The notes under the pieces: generated by a model
What the model was told of the DNA's origin: nothing
What the model saw: only the letters and a program-made list of their open reading frames with translations
Database searches by the model: none
Program-made: the position numbers and the translations under genes
Part shown: positions 6,588 to 10,558 of the stretch, piece after piece
How positions within the stretch are numbered: position 1 is the first letter of the stretch
Layout of the letters: every line of letters begins with the position of its first letter
Origin: Methanobacteriota archaeon
Lineage (GTDB): Archaea; Methanobacteriota; Methanobacteria; Methanobacteriales; Methanobacteriaceae
Direction: 5' to 3'
DNA length: 10,558 nt
Assembly: GCA_023436175.1 (NCBI GenBank)
Contig: JAEZKE010000161.1
Location: 1-10,558 of the forward strand

Positions 6588-6968
6588 ATGATAATCTCAA
6601 GATTAAAACCTCAAGAAGACCTTAAAAAAGGTATTATTAACATATCAAAGCAGGAAGAAATCCAATCAGGCATTATAATTTGCATGGTCGGCAGTTTAAA
6701 TTATGCTACGTTAAGAATGGCAAATGGTAATTTTAAAACGTTTAAAGGGCCATTTGAGATTGTATCATCTGAAGGTACTGTATCAGCAGATGGTGTTCAT
6801 GTACATATATCGATTTCAGATTCAGAAGGACGCGTATTTGGAGGCCATCTAAGTGACGGCTGTATAATCAACACTACCGCAGAAATTGGTATCTTGAAAT
6901 CAGATAAAACTCTTAGAAGAGTATTTGACCCAGATACAGGTTATAAAGAGTTAATTGTTGATGATTAA
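6588..6968 (+). CDS. PPC-domain (DUF296) protein, possible DNA-binding protein
   Basis: A 126-residue single-domain protein. Seen: the PPC/DUF296 pattern, with an SGIIICMVGSLNYATLRM strand-loop-strand at about 27-44, and the core HVHISISDSEGRVFGGHLSDG (about 71-91). The histidines H71, H73 and H87 match the metal-binding triad of prokaryotic members. Plant members of this domain bind AT-rich DNA in AT-hook proteins; prokaryotic members are small trimers whose role is not settled. An in-frame TAA lies directly before the ATG, so the start is firm, yet no ribosome binding site stands close to it; AGAAGGT at 6556-6562 is too far away. The message may be leaderless. The DUF366 gene follows after 39 bases on the same strand and is probably cotranscribed. 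The 206 bases before it hold only AT-rich DNA with short dyads. Confidence 0.85.
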   Translation: MIISRLKPQEDLKKGIINISKQEEIQSGIIICMVGSLNYATLRMANGNFKTFKGPFEIVSSEGTVSADGVHVHISISDSEGRVFGGHLSDGCIINTTAEIGILKSDKTLRRVFDPDTGYKELIVDD

Positions 6969-7007
6969 ACAAATGATAAAAATAGAATTAAAAGATAAAG
7001 TGAAATC

Positions 7008-7580
7008 ATGAAATACAAAAAGTTAGAAGAAGGCTTAATTTATGATGGAAGCCCAATACAACCATTTTGGGCATTTAAAGAGCATAAAGTTAAAGGATCA
7101 AGTATAGTAGCATGGATAGGTCCTCTAAATATTGAACCTGAAGAACTCATAGACTATGAAGATGTGGGCCTTGAAATAAAAGCAGACAAAATGATGCATT
7201 TTATAGTGGAACATTTTGATCGCCAGCCTGCAGACCTAAAAACATGTTATCACAGGCAAAGGATACTTGTAATGATATCTAAAGATATTTTAGGTCAATT
7301 AGGTATTAATACAAGCCGTGAAGGCGATGATCTATATTTTGAAGGCAAAAAACTCAGCGTTTCCATAGCCACGTGCTCTAACAGCAGCATGAAAATACAT
7401 TTCGGCATGAATATCATAAATAAAGGCACTCCTGATGATGTAGAAACTACAGGACTTTGTGAATGTCAGGAGAATATGAATGAGCAAAAGATAAATAGCC
7501 TGATTGATAAAATATGCGAAAATTATATTAATGAAATTGAATCTATTGAAGAAGATATTACAAAGACACGAGTATTCTGA
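7008..7580 (+). CDS. DUF366 family protein
   Basis: A 190-residue soluble protein recognised as DUF366 by length and by its conserved stretches: YDGSPIQPFWAFKEHKVKGS (about 12-31), AWIGPLNIEPEELIDYED (about 35-52), HFIVEHFD (about 64-71) and the segment SIATCSNSSMKIHFGMNI (about 119-136). Such conservation of charged and polar residues in one block suggests an enzyme or a nucleotide-binding fold, but no catalytic motif is clear. DUF366 is known mainly from archaea and some thermophilic bacteria and has no established function. It lies 39 bases behind the PPC gene and 224 bases before queD. A link to preQ0 or archaeosine metabolism is a guess from neighbourhood only. A GTGA four bases before the ATG is a weak ribosome binding site. 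Confidence 0.8.
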   Translation: MKYKKLEEGLIYDGSPIQPFWAFKEHKVKGSSIVAWIGPLNIEPEELIDYEDVGLEIKADKMMHFIVEHFDRQPADLKTCYHRQRILVMISKDILGQLGINTSREGDDLYFEGKKLSVSIATCSNSSMKIHFGMNIINKGTPDDVETTGLCECQENMNEQKINSLIDKICENYINEIESIEEDITKTRVF

Positions 7581-7681
7581 TCAATATAAGTGATCTGTAA
7601 AAAAATAGGGATTATTATTGACTACTTAGTTCGTTATTTAAAGACATATCACAATAAAAATTGAATTGCATAACATTAAAT

Positions 7682-7732
7682 TTAAGAGTATTAAATACAT
7701 TTAATAATTCTAAATAACATAATTAAGAGTAT
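7682..7732. repeat. pair of 10-bp direct repeats upstream of queD
   Basis: TTAAGAGTAT occurs at 7682-7691 and again at 7723-7732, 41 bases apart, in the gap before queD. A 9-of-10 match (TTAAGAGGAT, 7789-7798) covers the queD ribosome binding site. They may be operator sites for the preQ0 operon, or chance in AT-rich DNA. Nothing else, such as an RNA gene or riboswitch, was recognised in this 224-base gap. Confidence 0.25.
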
Positions 7733-7804
7733 AAAAAGATATTTAGTCAAATAAATCATTTAAAATTCATATCTTTAATTTAAATTAGTTAAGAGGATAT
7801 TATA

Positions 7805-8287
7805 ATGAAAATAGAGATTAATGGGATACATGCTAACTTAAGATTTTCATCAGCCCATATGATTCCTTTACATGAATCATGCGGCGGAATACACGGTCAT
7901 TCTTATATCGTTGATCTATCTGTAGAAGGAGAAAGAAGTGGAAAATTTGGATTCGTGGTTGATTTTAAACAAGCAAAAAAAATTGTTAGAGATATTTGCT
8001 CAAAATTCGATCATAAGGTTTTAATTCCATGCAACAGTGAGGTTATTGAATTTACGCATAAAGATGACAAATCTGTAGAATTTAAAATAGGTGAAAAAGA
8101 ATACAAACTTCCTTTAGAAGATTGCTGTCTTTTAGAGCTCAAATCAACCTCTGCAGAAGATCTGGCGGAATACTTTGCCGAAGAAACATTTAAATATTTA
8201 AAGGAATCAAATAATAGTGTTTCAAGTGTTCAAATTTGTGTAAATGAAGGCATTGGACAAGGTGCATACTTCCAGAAGACTGCATAA
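7805..8287 (+). CDS. queD: 6-carboxy-5,6,7,8-tetrahydropterin synthase (QueD)
   Basis: Second step of 7-deazaguanine synthesis: turns dihydroneopterin triphosphate into 6-carboxytetrahydropterin, on the way to preQ0, the base inserted for archaeosine in archaeal tRNA. 160 residues. Seen: zinc ligands H18 (FSSAHMI), H30 and H32 (GGIHGHSY); the catalytic Cys C26 in CGGIHGH, four residues before the second histidine as in QueD; D69-H70 (KFDHKVL), the catalytic pair; and E148 in the C-terminal substrate-binding strand. An insertion at about 84-105 (lysine-rich, beta) is longer than in short bacterial QueD. GAGGAT at 7793-7798 lies six bases before the ATG. queE starts 19 bases after its stop. Since QueD is part of the pterin-synthase superfamily, a related pterin reaction is possible, but the queE neighbour argues for preQ0. 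Confidence 0.93.
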   Translation: MKIEINGIHANLRFSSAHMIPLHESCGGIHGHSYIVDLSVEGERSGKFGFVVDFKQAKKIVRDICSKFDHKVLIPCNSEVIEFTHKDDKSVEFKIGEKEYKLPLEDCCLLELKSTSAEDLAEYFAEETFKYLKESNNSVSSVQICVNEGIGQGAYFQKTA

Positions 8288-8306
8288 TTAATGTGGTGAC
8301 CAGAAC

Positions 8307-9008
8307 ATGAAAGCTCATATAAATGAGATTTTTTCAAGCATCCAAGGTGAAGGCAAACTAATTGGAAGAAGGCAAATTTTTGTAAGATTTTCTGGATGCA
8401 ATCTCCAATGCAATTACTGTGATACTCCACAAGGCTTAGATCCTACAAGTGGAACCTCTTTTTCAGAAAAACAACTTTTTAATTCTGTAAACAATTTAAT
8501 AACTCCAGATTTTCATTCTATTTCTTTAACAGGTGGAGAGCCATTATTACATGCAGATTTTATAAGATCATTTTTAGAGAAATATGATTTTGATTGCCTG
8601 CTTGAAACGAATGGTTCATTACCAGGTGAAATGGAGAAAATAGCAGAGTTAATTAAATATGCTTCTGTGGACATTAAATTACCGGAGCATTGTTCAACCC
8701 CCAATTGGGACAATCTATTTGCAGATGAATTAAAATCACTAAATCTATTAATAGATAATAAAACAAATATATATTGTAAGATAGTTATACTGCCCTCCAC
8801 AAAAGTTGATGCAATAAAACTGATAGCTTCAAAGATACTTGATGAAATTTCAGACACTTCCAAATTATCAATAATTATTCAACCTGCATATCCGCTCAAT
8901 TACTGGATAAATAATAATAAAAAATTATTTGAATTTTCTGAAGCGGTAGGAAACTATTTAGACGTATTGACAATACCTCAAGTTCATAAACTTCTGAAAG
9001 TACGGTAA
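8307..9008 (+). CDS. queE: 7-carboxy-7-deazaguanine synthase (QueE), radical SAM
   Basis: Radical SAM enzyme that contracts 6-carboxytetrahydropterin to 7-carboxy-7-deazaguanine, the step after QueD. 233 residues, a usual length. Seen: the N-terminal EIFSSIQGEGKLIGRRQIFV block with the conserved GEG (7-26), the cluster motif CNLQCNYC giving C31, C35 and C38, and GGEP at 76-79; the DIKLP segment (near 122-126) and the C-terminal IQPAYPLN (about 191-198) match the conserved core. The spacing CxxxCxxC is the standard one, not the longer loop seen in some bacterial QueE. GGTGA at 8295-8299 is the ribosome binding site. The start of the CBS protein gene follows after 12 bases. No partner such as queC is in view. 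Confidence 0.93.
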   Translation: MKAHINEIFSSIQGEGKLIGRRQIFVRFSGCNLQCNYCDTPQGLDPTSGTSFSEKQLFNSVNNLITPDFHSISLTGGEPLLHADFIRSFLEKYDFDCLLETNGSLPGEMEKIAELIKYASVDIKLPEHCSTPNWDNLFADELKSLNLLIDNKTNIYCKIVILPSTKVDAIKLIASKILDEISDTSKLSIIIQPAYPLNYWINNNKKLFEFSEAVGNYLDVLTIPQVHKLLKVR

Positions 9009-9020
9009 GGTGTTTTAAAA

Positions 9021-9596
9021 ATGGAAATGGAAACAAAAGTTACAGTAAATGATGCAATGACATCAAATGTAGTCACCGTAAGCTCCGAAAACAGCGCTGC
9101 AGATGCTGCTTCTTTAATGAGTCAAAATGAAGTGGGTTGTTTAATAGTAAAAAACAATGGTGAACCAGAAGGGATAGTTACAGAAAGTGATATCATCAAC
9201 AAAGTTGTAGCCCATGATATCAGAGCCAGTGAAATATCAATCGATGAAATAATGACTAAAAATCTTATAAAAATCGATCCTGGAAGAGAGTTAAATGAAG
9301 CCGCTCGATTCATGTCAAAAATGAATATACGCCGGTTAGCAGTAGTAAAAGAAGGGATTCTTAAAGGTATATTAACTGCAAAAGATATAATGACCGTTTC
9401 TCCAGAACTGACTGAAATTCTTGTTGAAAATGCAAGAATGGAAAATCAAAAAAATCAAATAGACCATGAAAATATAAATCCGCCAGTACCTGGAGTTTGT
9501 GAAACCTGTGGAAACTTTATGGATGATTTAGACGAAATTGATGGAAAATTTGTCTGTGAAGACTGTAAAGAAGATTTAGAAGGTGATTTAATTTGA
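9021..9596 (+). CDS. two-CBS-domain protein with C-terminal zinc ribbon
   Basis: A 191-residue cytoplasmic protein. Seen: CBS domain one (about 8-62, closing with GIVTESD at 51-57) and CBS domain two (about 74-126, closing with GILTAKD at 116-122), which together make one Bateman module able to bind adenosine nucleotides or SAM; then a linker and a rubredoxin-like zinc ribbon with C160, C163 (CETC) and C179, C182 (CEDC). The same layout is known from the archaeal family of Thermoplasma Ta0289, whose ribbon binds metal. The ribosome binding site AAGGTG (9007-9012) overlaps the queE stop. The following CBS gene overlaps by four bases, so queD-queE and both CBS genes are likely one transcript. 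Role unknown; sensing of energy state or SAM is possible. Confidence 0.9.
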   Translation: MEMETKVTVNDAMTSNVVTVSSENSAADAASLMSQNEVGCLIVKNNGEPEGIVTESDIINKVVAHDIRASEISIDEIMTKNLIKIDPGRELNEAARFMSKMNIRRLAVVKEGILKGILTAKDIMTVSPELTEILVENARMENQKNQIDHENINPPVPGVCETCGNFMDDLDEIDGKFVCEDCKEDLEGDLI

Positions 9597-10405
9597 ATAA
9601 TGTTGGAGATGTTATGACACCTAATCCGGTCGCAGTTTCTGTAGATACGAGTGTAACTAAGGTTAGATCCATATTAAGAGATGAAAGCTTTAGATGTGTT
9701 CCTGTAGTTTCTGGAAAGCATTTAGAAGGAACAATAACTCGTGGAGACATGATGCGCATCTCTGCAACAAAATCAAATATTGAAGCCCGCGGGATTATGG
9801 AACACCCAAAGGTCATCACAACCCCCGACGTAGACATTGGCGAAATTGGAAAGAGAATAATAGATGCAGATATTATTCAAGCACCTGTTGTTAAATCAGA
9901 GGATGATATGACTCTTGTTGGAATAATAAGTGTAGCCGACATTCTTGAAAATTTATTATATAGAGAAGTAAAGCCTAAAAAGCAAAGTGTAGGCGAAGTG
10001 ACAACAAGAAATGTTGTCACATGCAACTATGATGATCCTTTATCAAAAGTATGGGATAAAATGGATGATACTGGATTTTCTGGGCTGCCTGTAATTAAAA
10101 AGAAGAAAATAATAGGTATGATAACCAGGAAAGACATTATAAACTCAGGCCATGTAAGACTTTCTAAAGAAGGGGGAGTTAAAAAGCCCACAAGAGTAGA
10201 AAGTGTCATGAAGACTCCGCCAGTGGCCATCACTGAAGATAAGGACATCAAAGAAGCTGCAAAATTAATGATTAAGTATAATATTGGAAGATTACCTGTA
10301 GTTGATCATCCAGTACACATCAAAAAAGAACCCGAAAGAGTAAGAGAAGCAGAACTTGTTGGAATAATAACAAGGGAAGATGTTCTGGGGTCGTATATAA
10401 ATTGA
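9593..10405 (+). CDS. protein of four CBS domains
   Basis: 270 residues made almost wholly of four CBS domains: about 4-57, 65-120, 131-185 and 202-268, with closing motifs GTITRGD (46-52), GIISVAD (110-116), GMITRKD (175-181) and GIITRED (257-263). The fourth has an insertion of charged residues, about 240-253. Two Bateman modules are expected, which usually pair into a disc and bind adenine nucleotides or SAM. The start is TTG at 9593, overlapping the stop of the previous gene by four bases (TTGA); GAAGGTGAT at 9579-9587, five bases upstream, is a strong ribosome binding site, and no better ATG exists before the first domain. There is no attached enzyme or DNA-binding domain, so it probably regulates a partner. 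Which partner cannot be told. Confidence 0.9.
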   Translation: MNNVGDVMTPNPVAVSVDTSVTKVRSILRDESFRCVPVVSGKHLEGTITRGDMMRISATKSNIEARGIMEHPKVITTPDVDIGEIGKRIIDADIIQAPVVKSEDDMTLVGIISVADILENLLYREVKPKKQSVGEVTTRNVVTCNYDDPLSKVWDKMDDTGFSGLPVIKKKKIIGMITRKDIINSGHVRLSKEGGVKKPTRVESVMKTPPVAITEDKDIKEAAKLMIKYNIGRLPVVDHPVHIKKEPERVREAELVGIITREDVLGSYIN

Positions 10406-10490
10406 TTTTAAAATATTACTTATGGGACTTAAATATTTCAAATTTATTTTTAGAGATTACTTCAGGTTTAGTTTCATATGAGGTGTACTC

Positions 10491-10558
10491 ATGAGAAGAA
10501 AAGAACTAATAAATATAGTAAAATCTAGAGAAAGAGCTCCATTGGAGTTTGAAACCCA
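10491..10558 (+). CDS. start of an unidentified gene, cut by the right edge
   Basis: Only 22 codons are visible (MRRKELINIV... then ERAPLEFET). GAGGTG at 10480-10485, five bases before the ATG, is a strong ribosome binding site, and the frame is open to the edge. The gene comes 85 bases after the four-CBS gene on the same strand and could continue that operon. The fragment is too short for a product; a further CBS protein would fit the setting but cannot be shown. Between the two genes there is only AT-rich DNA with a possible TATA-like stretch (TTAAATATT) near 10427. Confidence 0.65.
   Translation, partial: MRRKELINIVKSRERAPLEFET

Overview
The window is AT-rich DNA from an archaeon, most likely a methanogen of the Methanobacterium type. 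This is inferred from several things seen together: ribosome binding sites of the form GGTGAT or GAGGTG (complementary to the archaeal 16S 3' end), TTG starts backed by good ribosome binding sites, TATA-like boxes with short leaders, a QueD/QueE pair of the kind that makes the archaeosine precursor preQ0, a CBS protein with a zinc ribbon of an archaeal type, and DUF366 and PPC-domain proteins. No species can be fixed from the sequence alone.

Left part (1-1679, minus strand): the N-terminal 180 codons of homoserine dehydrogenase run off the left edge, and upstream of it lies a complete nucleotidyltransferase-fold protein of unknown substrate. Between that gene and the next plus-strand gene is a divergent gap of about 500 bases. 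Its left half holds a dense group of hairpins (about 1785-1947) that no gene explains. Its right half holds a TATA box for the next operon.

Centre (2178-6381, plus strand): this is the most interesting region, and it looks like a ribosomally made, modified-peptide (RiPP) locus. It holds a 42-residue peptide with four cysteines spaced CxxCxxCxxCP, a radical SAM/SPASM enzyme with an N-terminal peptide-recognition-like domain, an ABC-2 type exporter (ATPase plus six-helix permease), and a CPBP-family membrane protease. The radical SAM gene overlaps the ATPase gene, and the permease follows four bases later, so enzyme and exporter are probably translated together. The likely flow is: precursor made, cysteines or their neighbours modified by the radical SAM enzyme, product exported, with the CPBP protein cutting the leader or giving self-protection. 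The chemistry and final activity cannot be read from the sequence.

Right part (6588-10558, plus strand): a PPC/DUF296 protein and a DUF366 protein form a small pair. They are followed by queD and queE (6-carboxytetrahydropterin synthase and 7-carboxy-7-deazaguanine synthase, two steps to preQ0) in a tight row with two CBS-domain proteins, one of 2 CBS domains plus a zinc ribbon and one of 4 CBS domains. A further gene begins at 10491 and leaves the window. No tRNA, rRNA, CRISPR array or insertion sequence was recognised.
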